Origin: Dillenia suffruticosa
Taxonomy: Eukaryota; Streptophyta; Magnoliopsida; Dilleniales; Dilleniaceae
Assembly: GCA_033439265.1 (NCBI GenBank)
Contig: JAVTVX010000031.1
Location: forward strand, 853,501 to 917,500
Length of the DNA: 64,000 nucleotides
Direction of reading: 5' to 3'
The position numbers were made by a program, and so were the translations under genes. The notes beneath the pieces are model-generated. The model had not been told where the DNA came from, did not search any database, and saw only the letters and a list, made by a program, of their open reading frames with translations. This document shows, one piece after another, positions 34,551 to 49,200 of this stretch. Position 1 is the first letter of the stretch, and each line of letters starts with the position of its first letter.

Positions 34551-37075
34551 GAGGGGTTATTTCTCAAAATATTGAAAAAATAGCACAAAATTCCCAAAAA
34601 TGGTCCTTTTTTTTTTTTGGTTCTTTCAAAACAGTGAACTCGGTTTCTAAGATGTTGACTTCAAACAACCCGGATCAGATTGTCCATTTGGGGAAAAAAA
34701 ATTGAAATCGATTTCCAGGAAATCAATTTCAAAGCAAATATATTTATTATTAAAATAAATTTTTTACTTTATAAAAAGCAAAAAAAAAAAAAAAAAGAAA
34801 GAAAAAGGAAATCAACTCCATTAAAATAAAATTTTGAAATAAAATAGACTGGATACATAAAAGGCAAACACAGATATTGGATGGTTTTCTTGAAACAAGG
34901 ATTCCTCCCCGCTAAGGTGACAAGTATGAAAGAATGTCATTCCCATGCAAGCCAAAATAATAGTTCACTTCAATCAATTGTTAGGTTAATAAAATGTAAT
35001 GTTAGATTTTTTAATCAAAGTTCTGAATTTGATTAATGATTTGAATATGAAGAAAACTGTGTTGGGAGGATAACCCCTTTAAATGGATTATTATAAATCC
35101 CGAATCGTATTAATCATAGTATGATTTTGAATACCGATCGGTATAATATAAAAAAAAAAAAAAATTAGTTCACTTATGATCTCTCTCTCTCCCTCCCTTG
35201 TTATATATGTCACCACGGCACGCTACCCGAAACGGTTCACTTGCATTTTCATTACTAAAATAAAATTGCTTTTTATAATTGCCTTTTGTTTTCAAAAGTT
35301 GCAAAAACTGCCGTTTGTTTTCCTTTAATAAAATTTTTTACTTTTATAAATATTTTTCGTTCAAAATTTTTACTTTCACTTAATAATTTTTCAAACTTAC
35401 CTTTTTTTACGTTTTGTTTTGTTTTCTTTTTTTGGAAAATATTTTTTTTATAGAAATTTTATTTTAATAATTTGAAAAAATTGTCATTTTTTTTAAAAAA
35501 AATTAAAATTTGGAAAAAACCAAACAAGAAAAGGAAAGAAAGCAAAAATAAAAAAAGTAAGTTTGAAAATTCGAATGCCGAATAAAATTATTAAAAGAAA
35601 CAACTTACTTTTTTTTAAAATAATTTTCAAATTTGTAATACTTTAATTTGAATGCTAAATTAATATTCTATAATTTTTGCTTTCTTTTAATAATTTTTCA
35701 AACTTGCTTCTTTTTTTATTTTTGCTTTCTTTCCTTTGTTAGTTTTTTGCATTAAAATTGTTATACTTTTTATTTTTAGTTTCTTTTAATAATTTGACAA
35801 TTAAAATTTGGAAAAAAAAAACCCAAAAAAAGGAAAGAAAGAAAAAATAAAAAAAGTAAGTTTGAAAATTTGAATGCCGAAAAAGAAAGCAAGTTACTTT
35901 TTTTTATAATTTTTAAAATTGTAATATTTTAATTTGAATGCTAAATTAAAATTCTATAATTTTTCTTCCTTTTAGTAATTATTCAAACTTACTTTTTAAA
36001 AAAATTTTTGATTTCTTTCCTTTTTTGGTTTTTTTCTTTCAAAATTGTGAAACTTTTTATTAAAAGAAAACAAAACACAATTTTTGCAAATTATTAAATT
36101 AAATTTTCCAATAAATTTTTTTGCAAAAAAGGAAAATATTTTGCTTGTAATATCAAATAATTAATATTTAAAAATAAATAATTTAATATTTTATAAATAT
36201 TTAAATTTTAATTTAATATTGCAAATATTCAATTATTTGAATATATATTAAATATATAAATTTAAATATTAATTATTTAATATTACGAATTAAATATGAA
36301 ATAGGCGGAGAGAGAGAGAGAGGTGGAGAGATGACTTCAAAAATTAATGATGTTGGGAATTGGGGTGGAATTTAAGAAAGATAAAATTTCTCAAACCCAA
36401 AATTTAATGACTTAAGAAATATGAAATTAAAATATTAATGATAAAAATAAAATAAAAAATATGAAATTTCAAATTAAAATATTAATGTTAAAAACAAAAT
36501 AAAAATATTAATATTGTAAGAATTAAATATTTTAAATATGTAATATTTTTATTTTGTAAACTTAAAAGTATTAATATTTAATATATTAAAATGTTAATGC
36601 TAAAATTTATATATTAAATATAAATTTTAAAATTTTTACATTAAATACCAATTCTTATAGTTATAAGTTTAGGGTTTAAAATAAAATATTACATATTTAA
36701 AATATTTAATTATTACCATATTAATTTCAATTTTAAAATAAAAATTGAATCTTTTACCATTATCAAATTTAATTAATTCCACCGTAATTCTCAATATAAT
36801 TAATTTTGGAGTGAACTCTCTATCTCTCCCCCCACCTCTTTTCTCTTGACCCAGATTTTCTCTAAAGCCGATTTCCCATAAATCGACTTCGTGACATCGA
36901 CTTCTATTATTATTATTATTTTGTGAATAGGATAGTCTGATCGGGGTAGTTTGAAGTCGATATCTTAGAAGTCGACTTTGAAGTCATAGTTTGAGAAGGA
37001 AAAAAGAAAAAAAAAGAAAAAAAAGAAAACCCCAGCTCTGAGATTTTGTGCCATTTTCTTAATATTTTGGGAAAT
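34551..37075. repeat. palindrome-bearing inverted-terminal repeat element, long copy
   Basis: Left end GAGGGGTTATTTCTCAAAAT with TGAAAAAATAGCACAAAATT, and right end ATTTTGTGCCATTTTCTTAA with TATTTTGGGAAATAACC (37048-37073), are inverted copies of each other. Subterminal blocks near 34640-34730 and 36870-36990 hold palindromes of the kind GAARTCGATTTC..GAAATCGACTTC. The interior (35270-36780) is extremely AT-rich with inverted copies of GTAAGTTTGAAAATT. No clean target duplication was found, so the superfamily is uncertain (a GAG-start MULE is possible). Confidence 0.5.
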
Positions 37076-37089
37076 AACCTTGAAAAGGT

Positions 37090-37697
37090 AGATGTAGTGA
37101 TATCAAGTTCAAAAAGGCACAAAATATTGGGAAAATGGAACAAAATTTCAAAAATGGCATTATTTTTCTCCTTCCAAAACTACTTCAAAGTTGATTTCTA
37201 GGATATCGATTTCAAACTTGTCGAATCTGACCACCTGTTCCAAAAAAAAAAGAAGAAAGTCAACTTTAGGAAATCGAATTTAGGACAAATATATTTATTA
37301 TTAAAATAAATTTTTTACTTTATAAAAAGCCAAAAAGAAAAGGGAATCAACTCAATTAAAATACATTTTTGAAATAAAATAGACAGAATATATAAAAAAG
37401 CAAACACAAATTTGGATGGTCTTTTGAAACAAGGGATTCCTCCCGGCTTAAGGTGACAAGTACGAAAGAATGTCATTCCCATGCAAGCCAAAGTAATAGT
37501 CCACTTCTGTTCTCTCTCTCTCTCTCTCTCCCTCTCTAGCTGTATACGTCACCACGGCACACTACTCAAAATGATTCATTTTCATTTTCATTATTAAATT
37601 AAAATTGCCTTTTGTTTTCCTTTAATAAAATTTTTTTATGACAGCCCCATTTCTGACATTTTGTGCCATTTTCTCAATATTTTGGTAAATAACCCAA
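37090..37697. repeat. palindrome-bearing repeat, shorter adjacent copy
   Basis: Matches the left half of the 34551 element: AAATATATTTATTATTAAAA, GAATGTCATTCCCATGCAAG and GTCACCACGGCAC occur in the same order. It ends in its own inverted terminus ATTTTGTGCCATTTTCTCAA (37660). It lacks most of the AT-rich interior and looks like an internally deleted relative. Confidence 0.55.
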
Positions 37698-38102
37698 AAG
37701 AGAGGGAAGGAATACATAGGCACACGGCGAAAAATGTGTTAAAGCTAAAGGGGGAGGGCATCAAATACTTTGCGCACATATTTATGGTGAATGGCAAATC
37801 TTTATTCTCTTCCAAGATAAGGTTCTTTCTGAATATTTATGGGAGTGGAATCAAAACTGTGTCGGTTGACATATCGGAATTGACACGTAACGTGTGGTGG
37901 GAGTAGATAATCTACAGGCATTATCCTTTAGAAAGCTATTGGCACCCACCAGCTTTTACAAAAGTCATGACACTTGCGCTGCTGCATATTTCCTTGCGTA
38001 GCTGATGCAAAAAAGTTCCTTCCATAAAATCCCTCCAAGACCCCCCTCACATTTGCACACCAAAGAAAAGAAAAGAGAAAAAACAACCCTTGCTTTTTGA
38101 GA

Positions 38103-39045
38103 ATGCCTAAATGTGAATGCAAGGACCTTGTTGGAGACACTGATTTCATTGAATGGCAGGTAAAACTTGCTTATCAGTTTTTTCTTCTCTCTCTCTCTCT
38201 CTGTAGTATGTACCGAAATTAAGGTTGTTGCTATTACAGGAAGCAGAAAGGCAGTTCAAAGTATCTCCAAGGGGTCTTAACATTGTGATGGGAAATAGCC
38301 CCCAGTATTGGAAGCTGTTCAAATCTATGAATGGGTAAGAGATAATTGACCCGCTTTACATCAAATCATGACATTCATGCTGCATACTATTTGTAGCGAA
38401 TTTTATTTTTGGAGCCTTCTATGACTATCTCTATAAATACTGATACTTTTAGAATTCATGACTGTTAGATTATTATCAATGATCACAATTTTTCATGAGA
38501 TGGAATTGTAAAATTATTCATGACGCTTGGATGGTAATCCAAGCATCAAGAACCTAATGAGTATTGTTTTTTTTCCTTAAAATAGTGATGTTGGAAATCT
38601 TGTTTTAACTTGTAGTTCAGAAGTCGCTGAGCTAATACGCGTGTGTTGGCTTGAGGTTGTTGGTGCAGTTGAAAGTGTATGTCCAGGCAGGAAGTACCAA
38701 GTAGGGTTCAGGGTGGCCCTTAAACCAAATGCAAGAGGCTGGCAGGACTGCACTGCTATTGTGGTGGCCAAGGTTGGAGAGAGTGGAAAAATGATCCCAA
38801 CGGGATTAGATTTAAGCCGATATTATGGCAAAGGATTGGTCGATATTCCTGCTGAGCCTCTTGTGGTTGAGGTTCCTGAGCAGGCTTCGCCAAGTGAGAG
38901 GAAGATCTCTTTCGGCTTGTATGAAATCAGGGAGGGAAATTGGAAGAGCGGCTTGCAGATTCATTATGCTTTTGTCAGAGAGATTGGGAGCATCGAAACA
39001 GAGCTACGGCGTGTCCCGCGGGGGCATTTACCTCCCAGTGACTGA
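38103..39045 (+). CDS. PP2-A-type phloem lectin (Nictaba domain), 3 exons
   Basis: PP2 proteins are GlcNAc-binding lectins of the Nictaba fold; phloem forms occur in sieve elements and companion cells and others are stress-inducible. Exons 38103-38159, 38240-38334 and 38616-39045, with GT..AG introns, join to 582 bp (193 aa). It starts MPKCECKDLVGDTDFIEWQ. The PP2 signature follows: FKVSPRGLNIVMGNSPQYW, CWLEVVGAVE, YQVGFRVALKPNARGW, FGLYEIREGNWKSGLQIHYA. No signal peptide or membrane segment, as expected for a cytosolic lectin. AATAAA at 39098-39103 is a candidate poly(A) signal. The third acceptor was chosen at TGTAG|TTCAG because the next AG gives an immediate stop. Exact subfamily member is uncertain. 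Confidence 0.9.
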
Positions 39046-40180
39046 AATTTTTTCTCTTTAGCATAAAATTTTAACTTTTAAACATTTGAACTCCCCAAAT
39101 AAAGTTGTGACCCTCCAAATGTCTAAATAAAACAATAAATGTTGTCTCTTAAAAGTTTAAAATAATATTATATTTGATATTTAGATTTTGTGGGGGTTGA
39201 CTCTTGTTTCAATAAAAATATAATTCTAATTTAATAAAAATATGAGGGTTTTTCTTTTATTTAAATTTTTCTCTTTTTTTTTTTTAGCTTTTGATTTTCT
39301 TTGTTTTCTCGCTCAGAGATTCAAAGAAAAAGACGAAGAAACATTTATGAGAGAAAATACAATAGATTTACGATGATACCGATTTTGATAGTCCAAGTTC
39401 ATGCAACCCACAACCATATGACCCAAAATCTATTGGTCTTACTAGGTTATAGTCAAGTTCAGAAGAAATCGAATCAGCTCTCGATCTCTCGACCCCCAAC
39501 TTCTCAATCCTTACCAAGCTGACCCCCATTACGTAATGAATTTTATTTGTGATTATTTGATAAGAAGAAAATCTTTGGCGAGTCTAAATCTTACCCGGCC
39601 TGATATGAGTTTGTTGTGCTTTCTTTTAATAAGGAAATGGATTTTCTAATAATTCAATCCTTCATGGGTCTCCATAGTGATAATGGGAACTTTCCTATGT
39701 TGAAAGATCCCTAGATTTATAGAGAGTTTACTAACACAATTTCTATAATCTTGAAAAATCTCATACGGTCTCTCCAAAACAAGTAAGGTTTTTACACCTC
39801 CAAACACATATGACACTACCATACATGTCATTTATTTATCAAACATAAGTAGTATATACCGGGTATGCATTTTTCTCTATACACACTACATATAAAAACT
39901 ACACAAAACACAGACTCTTTCAGTCATTCCATCTAAAATCTCTCCTTTTGATTTAAGTATCGGAGTCTTCTCTGTTGGGTTTTTGTAGGTACATACATCA
40001 AAATTCTCCTTATAGACGCGCGATCACGGGTTCTAGCTTGAGAAAGAAGGATGATCTACTGAGGTCATTTTTTGACATCAATAATTTCTTTTTAAAGAAA
40101 AAGGTTAATTATCAACAATTCAAATAATAACATAATTTTCAAAAAATCATGATTTTTCTTCTAATCAAGAGTAATCTTCT
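39046..40180. other. intergenic, nothing recognised
   Basis: AT-rich sequence after the first PP2 gene, with short unsupported open frames at 39301-39522 and 39646-39831. No RNA gene or element ends were seen. Confidence 0.4.
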
Positions 40181-41051
40181 CAGAAGCGTCCAAAAATTGT
40201 TATAGAACAAATGTCTTCTATTTTTTTGGAATGTGATCTAGGCTTTCATCCATAAATATTATAATTTCCAATTAATCAATGTGATGAAATTCAGCGAGAT
40301 TATATTAAAATTGGTTCATACCAACCAAAACTTCCTCGGCTTCCATCTTTCAATCCAGTGAATCATCCATATCGATTTCAATCATCTTGATACAAAGTAC
40401 ATTCTACTTGGTTAGAGTATTCACTTTTTAAGGATGCTATATATATTTTTACCTTGTTATCTCTTTAGTAGAGTTAGAAAAATCGTCTTAAAGAATGCTC
40501 CAGAAAATGCTAGAGACATTTCACATGAATTCTTATATATATTTGTTGGTAATGTACGGAACGTGAATCATGAAGAAATTGAAGATGCAAAATTTTGTAT
40601 TATTATTGGTGAAGCTAGAGATGAGTTTAAAAGTGAGCAAATAACCATTATTTAGAGATTTGTAGATAAAGATTAGCATATTCGTGAGCGCTTTTTAGAC
40701 ATAATACATATTAAAAATACTGTCACAATGACATTGAAGAATGAAATATGTACAATATTTTCTCGCCACAATGTTCTTATTGAGAATATTAGAGAATAAG
40801 AATATGATGGTATTAGTAACATGCCTGGTGAATGACATGGATTTCAAACTTTATTTTTGAATGATTGCTCGTATGCCTATTATGCATTGCTTTGCTTATA
40901 GATTACAGTTAACACTAATTGCAGCGTTAAGCAATGAAGTTCATGTTCATACATTTTTTGATCAATTGACTTCTGTTGTAAATTTTATTGCTGGTTCTTG
41001 TAAGCGTTATGATGAGTTACAAGCCATCCAAGTAGCTAAGTTTGCAGATAT
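40180..41051 (+). pseudogene. hAT-type transposase pseudogene, piece 1 (TTF zinc finger and DUF4371)
   Basis: The + strand reads, with stops, GSYQPKLPRLP and HSTWLEYSLFKDA (TTF-type finger region, about 40310-40435). After an apparent internal deletion comes the DUF4371 region with EEIEDAKFCIIIGEARDEFK, RFVDKD and IRERFLDIIHIK. It continues with NDCSYAYYALLC-like and CKRYDELQAIQVAKFAD (41005-41048). This is the domain order of plant zinc-finger MYM/hAT-like proteins. It is cut at GCAGATAT by the CACTA element and resumes in frame at 54286. Confidence 0.85.
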
Positions 41052-41229
41052 CACTACAAAATAATTGCCCTATCTAGACGGACAAAATTCGTCTACAAAA
41101 TGCACTAAGATTGTCAGCAGAACTTTTTTCAACGGATAGACCTTTAGTTAGCTATACATCTATTGAGATAGATCTTTCCCGATGATTTTGGTTGTCATTG
41201 GAGCATGTTCTAGATCTACACTGATGATT

Positions 41230-42130
41230 AGAAAAGTATTGGTAAAAATTATTATCTTTTATTATTGTTTATCACTGGTGTTAGGTAAAATATCCTATCG
41301 TTGTTTATCACAAATATTAGAAAAAGTTACTATCTTTTATCATTGTTTACCATAAGTGTTAGAAAAAACTATTATTTTTTATTATCGATTTAAAAATATT
41401 GATAAAAATTACTATTTTTTATCATCGAATACCACATATCTTAGGAAACATTACTACACTTTATCGTTAGTTACCACGTGTTAGGAAACGTTTCTCTATT
41501 TTATCGTCGGTTACCACAACTTTTAGAAAAATATTAGTAAAAGTTATTGCTTTTTATCATGGATTGTCACATGTGTTATGAAAAATTATTGTCTTTTATC
41601 ATCGGTTGCCAAAAGTATTAGAAAAAGTTATTATCTTTTAACTTAAGTTGCATAAGTATTAGCAAAGTTATTGCCTTTTATCATCGGTTTGAAAAACGTT
41701 GATAAAAGTTATTATTTTTTATTCTCGGTTATCACATATATTAGGAAATATTATTATTTTTATCATCGGTTATCACGTGTTATAAAATATTACCATCTTT
41801 TATCATCAATTACTATATTGGTTTAAAAAGAGTTAGTAAAAATAACTATCTTTTATCCTTGTTGATTATATGCATTAAGAAATGTTATTATCTTTTATCG
41901 TCAGTTATAACATGTGAGGAAATATTACTGTTTTTTATCATCGGTTACCACATGATGTATTAGAAAATATTGCTATTTTTTATCGTCAGTTACCACAAAT
42001 ATTAGAAAATATTACTATTTTTTATCGTTATTTACCACATCGGTTTGAAAAGAGTTAGTAAAAGTTACTGTCTTTATTTTTTATTATCGATTACCACATG
42101 TGTTAAGAAATATTACTAGTAAGAAAAATC
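41230..42130. repeat. CACTA left subterminal repeats
   Basis: Around twenty degenerate copies of a 40-45-bp unit of the type TATCTTTTATCATCGGTTAC followed by CACATGTGTTAGGAAA. Such arrays are the binding sites of the second transposon protein in studied CACTA elements; here that role is inferred. Confidence 0.8.
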
Positions 42131-43269
42131 GGTAACTTATATATTTCCTTTATCACTCAACCAGAAAGTAACAAGTTTCTTGTATTGATTTGGATCAACC
42201 CTTTTATCTTCCATTGTCTTGATATTTTTGTGAATTCCATTCTCTTGATAATTTCGTGAATTATCGAACTATTTTAATTTCAGAGTATTTTTAAAACTTT
42301 TCCATTTGTCACACAAATTTCTAATAACCTATTTCTTAGTATCATCTCTGAATGATTTGAAAGTAATCTTTGACTACAATTAAAATAAACAAAATATGTA
42401 AAAAAATAAAATTAGATATATTAAGCTCTGTCATTGAGTAATAAAATTAAATACATGTACAAATTTTCAAATGTTGTCTTTATACTCTGTTGGCATGTCA
42501 TGCTAAGTTTTATAATTTATTAGATCAATCAAATGCACTCTAACTATAGAGCGAAAGAATCTAGTAAGGATCGTACTATCAATTCCTATTAGTTGATTTA
42601 ATTCATTTATTTCAATGATCAAGTGTTTTTCTTTTTCTAAATCCCAAATATCTTAATAGTGTATTGGATTTCTATATTTATTGACAATTGTTCAAAAAAA
42701 AAAACGAATAATTATTTGATAACATATTAATATTAAATCTCAAATTAAAATGATCTGTTTATTTTTAAATCAGGGTAAAATCTTTGTATGATTAGGATTC
42801 TTCAGACTGAACTTGTTCTTGGGATTGTTGTGATTTTTCATGGTCAACTGTAATACTCATCCATTGTTTTGTTCATCCCATATGTATAGCTGGAAAAATT
42901 TAAAATCTTTTAAATACTCATTCCCAACACAACCTAGTAGAACCCAAAGTGGCTTTTCTATAAAAAAAATGTGATTACCTTTTAATAAAATTTTGCAAAG
43001 TTGTTCATCTTGTAGATCTAAATATATATTATAAAGTGCTTTAGTGAAAGTTTGAGTGAGAGCTTTAGATAAGTTAAGAGAGAAAAGCATTCGATTGTTG
43101 ATTAAAAATATGTTTGGTTAAGTAAGAGATGGAATGAGGCAAAATATATTTGATTGAGTTAAAACTTTCCATAGATTTTGAGGGCTTTAAGGGGGAGGAG
43201 AGCTTTCGAGATGAGAGGCTTTGATGATTTTTGGGATGATTTATAATATATTTGATTTAATCATTTCAC

Positions 43270-45905
43270 CGTCATTTTCACAAACAAATTTTTAAAATCC
43301 GTCACTTTTTTACCATTTTTTTTGCACTTTTTTACGACTCTAACTGTTATTTTTTTTTCATTACACACTTTTGTTTTAGTCATTATCACGTTATTCTTAA
43401 TTTCTCACTTTTTTCATCCTTTAATCAATATTACCATGTGCCTTTCCAATATGCATTATTTAGATTGGTCAAAAAATCGCTTACTACATTTCATACAATT
43501 TTTATCCCTTGTTACCCTACTATTACTATATTTTATACAATTTTACGATTTGTTACTTTTAAGTATATCAATATATACCATACTTTAAAATATATCAATG
43601 CATGTCATGTTAAGTTAATATATAGTCCCAGTTGTTGTAGCAAAAATCAATAGCCGTATTATACTTTGAATAAAAGAAACCTAGAGGGTGAATAGGTTTG
43701 GCTTATTTTGCACAAGGTGCTTATGGTCCGCAAGCACACGATCAATCGCGTGAGCGGCACAAACACTCCCGGTTAATATTAGCTGCTTTTCACATTCTAT
43801 CTAGGATTCATATTGGTAGCTTAATTTAAACCAATTTATTAGATTATTATTTTCAGTAATCTAATTTTTGTGATATAGAATACACTTATTAATACATGAT
43901 AATACCACTTTTATATCATACACTTATTACTACTTATTATCACCATATCACTACAGATCATACGAAATCTCCTACCTAATCAACCTCGTTATCGTCATTC
44001 TTATCTGTGCTGATATCGCTTTCCTAACTCCTGTGAAACATTTAAATAACTCTGAAATTTTAAAATTACTAATATAATACATTATTTAAATTATTTAAAT
44101 TACTAATGTTTTTATTTTAATAACTCTAAATACATTATTTAAATTATAATCACTAATATCTACATTAAATTTATTCTCAAGAAAAGATGATCATATAAAC
44201 TAAGAAAATTATATTAAATTAAATTATATTATAAACCAAGTACAAATAAGTACAAAGAGTGGAGGAAATTGGAGAGAAAATTGACAAGGGTAGATACTGC
44301 CTTCCGAACTCCTCTTATCTTCCAACACTGAAAAAATGCTGGAGGGGAATCCTCAACCATATGGCTGGACTATGATCTTGAGAGGAGAGATTCTTTCCCT
44401 GCACACAAGGCCAGAATCCTGATGAGTTTTGAAATATTCCATTATATGACATAATGGAACCTTGTATGGGCAGATGTTGTAAGAACCTTGTATCGGTAGA
44501 AACTGGGTTTTATGGTTCAAAACCCATATTAACCTTTCTAACATCGGCTCTCACTTTCACATTAGTCACTCAAAATTACTTTGAGGTAGCACTAACTACT
44601 TATAATTACAAAGGTAGGCATGATCGTCGCTATCAATGAATAAGGAATTTAAGCTCTCCAACTTCTATACCCCACACAACTTCTACACACATACCATTTA
44701 TTGAGAGTATTTATTCAGAATCAACCTTCATTAATATCAAGAGTTCATCATGTGGAGCCAAACCATGTTTAACTGCACCCCCACCACTAATATTTCACAT
44801 GTAATATTATTTAGAATTACTAATTATTTAAAATTACTAATAATATTGATAATGCAAACCACCTCTAATTTAATATTTCACATATAACATTATTTAAATT
44901 ATTAATATTTACTAATATAGATAATTAATTAAGTTATGTAACATTATATTATTTAAATTAATATTGATAATCATAATTTTATATTATATAATGTCCTCCA
45001 CTCATCCAACATGAGTATACCACTTGATTCAATGGTTGAATGGTGAATTACAATGCCACCTAAATTGGTCCAGTCACTGCATTAGATAATGTAATTTATA
45101 ATAATATATATAGTAATGTATAGTAATGTATTACATATTAATGTAAGATTAAATTATTATATTATTGAAAAATGGTGTATTTGTGTCTCAAAAGTATTGC
45201 CAATGTTACGAAAGCAATCTCAATTTTTTTGCATGTTGTTGTATAAATCACATTTCAAATAACAGTTAGGTAAATCTAGACATATCACTAATTAATCTAA
45301 TGGCTCAGGATTATTTCAACAACACGTCTTTTAACTTAAATAGACATATCATATCACCGGGACAAGATATTATATCACACAGAGGCTAATGTCATTTGAT
45401 AGCTATTTTCACAAACAAATTTTTAAAACTTGCGTTTTCCTCGCTTTTTTCATTGCACATTTTTTTTTTCATACCCGGCTCTTTTTTTCATTACACTTAC
45501 CACTGTTTTTCATACTTTTCACTTTTTTCCATACCCGCTCTTTTTTCTTCATTACACTTATTATTAATTATGTTTATGTGTCATTTAGCTTTGCACATTA
45601 TAGTTTGTGCTTTGCATGTTCGCTACTGAGCCACTAAGCTTTTGCAATTTAGTTGTCTGGGATTGGGATTGATATTGATAGCATAATTTAAGCTAATTTA
45701 TTAGATTATTTTTGGATTATTTTAAAATTTAGTTTTCACTTAAATTTTCATCATCAAAATCAAAACCTAATTTTTGTGACATAGGATGCGCTTGTAACAC
45801 CTAACGATCTATTATAACAATATCACTTCATATCACTTTATATCATGCACTTGTTACCACTTATTATCTTGCATTATAACCATTTCATTACATATCATCA
45901 TGCAC
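43270..45905. repeat. pair of diverged direct repeats inside the CACTA element
   Basis: Segments at about 43270-43970 and 45400-45905 share TTTTCACAAACAAATTTTTA, ATTTATTAGATTATT, CTAATTTTTGTGA and a run of ATATCACTT and CTTATTA motifs in the same order. They are separated by about 2.1 kb of AT-rich sequence. No coding content was recognised. Confidence 0.6.
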
Positions 45906-46249
45906 GGAATTAAAATAGACCAAATAAAAATAAAAAAAAAAACAAATTAAAGACTTGTCTATCATATTAAATACAAATACAAATATTTTGCAAAAGTCAA
46001 TAGAGAAATATTTGCAAAAGCTAACATAGAGAAATAAATAAAATAAATACACGGACCAATAGAGCGGCAGAAAAATATTCTTACTGCAAAAAAAAAGATG
46101 ATTAAATTGACGCTAAATAAAGAAAAAAAATATTTTTGATGACAAAAACAGAAATTTGATTAAATTGAGACTAAAAGTAGAAAAATATTTTTGGCGCCAA
46201 AAAGAGGTTTTGTTGTATGAGTTATTCCTTAAAATGCCGAAATGTTAAA

Positions 46250-49200
46250 ATGCCAAAAAGAGGTTTTGTTGCAAAAGTCACTATCATATCTTTACGTATA
46301 ATTTATATCCAAATTTTTAATGGTCTATCTCTACATTTTACTAAATCTCATATATTTAAGTTCATAGTTATTCTAATTGGTGTGTCTTTAGATTTTCTTT
46401 GCACATACCCAAAAGTAGCTCAAACAACACTCTCATATCTTATTTACAATTGAATTAACTCTCAATTTGTTACGAATCTCTTCATTTTTCATTCTATCTC
46501 TTCTAGTTTTGTCATACATCCACCTAACCATTCTCATTTCTGTTATAATCATTTTTTATTTTTAGTATTATTTAATAGCCTAATATTTAATACCATATAG
46601 TAGTGCAGGTCTAACCGCGATTTTATAGAATTTTTCCTTCAAGTGCAGTAGCATTGTTCGATAGCAAAGAATTTCGGATACCCTTTTTCATTTCATTCAA
46701 CCTACTTGAATCTTATGAATCATATCACCGTCTATATTGCTATCATTTCGAATGATAGAATCTTATTATCTAAATCGTTCACTTTTAGATACAGTTTGTT
46801 CATCTAATCTAATTATTTTCTCATCATTTCGATGACTGTTCTTAAACTTATATCTCATATACTCAGTTTTCGATCTATTCAAGCTAATCCTTTTGGATTC
46901 CAGTATGACTCTGTATAACTCTAATTTAGCAATAATATTCTCCTTAATTTTATCAACTAATACTATACCATTTGAAAAAAACATACAACTTGGTATTTCA
47001 TCCTGAATGTTTTTTTTTGTGATTTTGTCTATTATTATTGCGAAGAGGATGAATTTAAATACTGAATCTTGATGGAATCCAATATTAATGGAGAAACTAT
47101 CGTTCAAACCCTTATAAGTTCTTATATTGGTTACAACTCCCTCATATATATCCCTAATGAGATTAATGTATTTCAAATAAATCCCTTTCTTCATTAATGC
47201 CTATCAGAATACATCTCTATAAACTCTATCATATACTTTTTTTAAATCAATGAATATTATATGTAGATTTCTCTTATGTGTTTTATATGTTTCCATCAAA
47301 TATTTTAATAAATGGATTGCTTCCGTGGTGGATATTCTTGTCATAAATTCAAATTAATTTTGAGACACATTTATCTCAAATTTCAATTTATGCTCAATCA
47401 CTCTTTTTCATAATTTCATGATGTGGCTCATAATTTTTATTTTTCTTACTTGGAACAATCTTATATATCTCATTTATTCTTATATAGCGGTACAATTATA
47501 CTCTTTCTCTATATTTGAGATTTTTCTTAATTTGTCAAATTTTGTTAAAAATATCCATTAATATTATTATACTAAATTTATCTAAATATTTCCACACTTC
47601 TATAAAGATGCCATAAAATCCTATGACTTTATTATTTTTTATTCTCTTTAAAACTTCTTTCACTTTATGGGGGACAAATGTTACGCTTAAAATTTTTATT
47701 AATCTCTTTTACAGATATCTCGATACTTCTTATATTTGTTGTACTTTCAATATTATAGAGATTATCAAAATAATCTTTCTAACAATTTTTTATGTTCTTG
47801 TTCTTTATAAGTATATTATTGGTTCCACTTTTAATACATCTAATACCATTTAGATTTTTTCCTTTCCTTTCCCTTAATTTGACAATTCTATAGATCTCTT
47901 TTTCTCCGTCTTTAGTCTCCAATCTATTGTATAATTTATTATATACCTTGTTTTTTTTATTCTTGAATAATATTTTTCATTTCTTTTTTTGCGCTTTTAT
48001 ATTTTTTATATGCATCGTTATTACTATTATCTTTAAGATTTCTATAACATTCTCGTTTGATTCCGGATAATAATTTGTATTTTTTCATTCCACCACCATA
48101 ATTTCTTGCCTCTTAGGGCCTGACCTTTAGAGATACTAAGAATCTCTTTACATATATTCTTAATATTACTAGACATCTCTTTCCTCATTATTTCTAAATC
48201 ATCATTAATGGATCAATTTGGTACTTGAAGTAATTTATCTCTAAAGGTCGTCACTTTTTCTCCTTTAAGGTTCCACTACTTAATTCTAAACTTCACAAAT
48301 GGACGATACTTCTTTTGTCTTTTAAACATACGTATATCTAAAATTAGAAATCTATACTACATTGCCACATTCTCCCCCGGTATAACCCAATTATTACAGG
48401 TTATTTTCTTATCTCTCCTAGTGAAAAAGAAATCTATTTGACTAACATTAAATCTACTTCTACATGTAATTAAGTATGTTTCTTTTTTCTTAAAAATAAT
48501 GTTTATAACTAGTAGATCGAATATTGTGACAAACTCTAAAATGGTATCTCCTACCTCATTTCTATTACCAAATCCAAAGTTTTCATATACGATTTCGAAT
48601 TTATTATTTCTTTCTCCTACATGTCTATTTAAGTTTACTCCAATAAATAACTTTTCTTTACTAGGTATGGATTGTATAAATTCATCTAAATATTTTCATA
48701 ATTATCTTTTACTAATTGCATCCATATCTATTTGGGACGCATACACACTGACTATATTAACTATATTTTCTCTATCTACTAACTTGACAAGTATAATTCT
48801 ATCTTATTTATTTTTTATCTCTATTATATCATCTAATAAATCCTTGCGTACAATTATTCTTACCTCATTTTTAGTATTCCTACCAGTGTACAAAAGTTTA
48901 TGATCATATGGTTCTACTACTCTATTTTTTCTCCCCGACCTACTTAGTTTCTTAAAGATACATAATATGAATTTTTCGTTTATTCATTATTTTTTTTATC
49001 TCTGCCAACTTACCGGTCAAAAATTCTATATTTCAAGTGGTTAAGCAAATACTATATTCGTGGACTAACTTATTTACCTACATCCTATGATCTCTTGTTA
49101 ACTTGTCATTATATTTAATATTTGACGTAATGCGTCGCTGAGGGGGAAACACCCCAAAGATTTTTATATATTTGTCTTTCATTTTTCATTTGATAAAAAA

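Noticed and set aside
48499..48903. 134-codon + strand frame
   Set aside because: Antisense shadow of the RTE LINE endonuclease region, which is on the minus strand.
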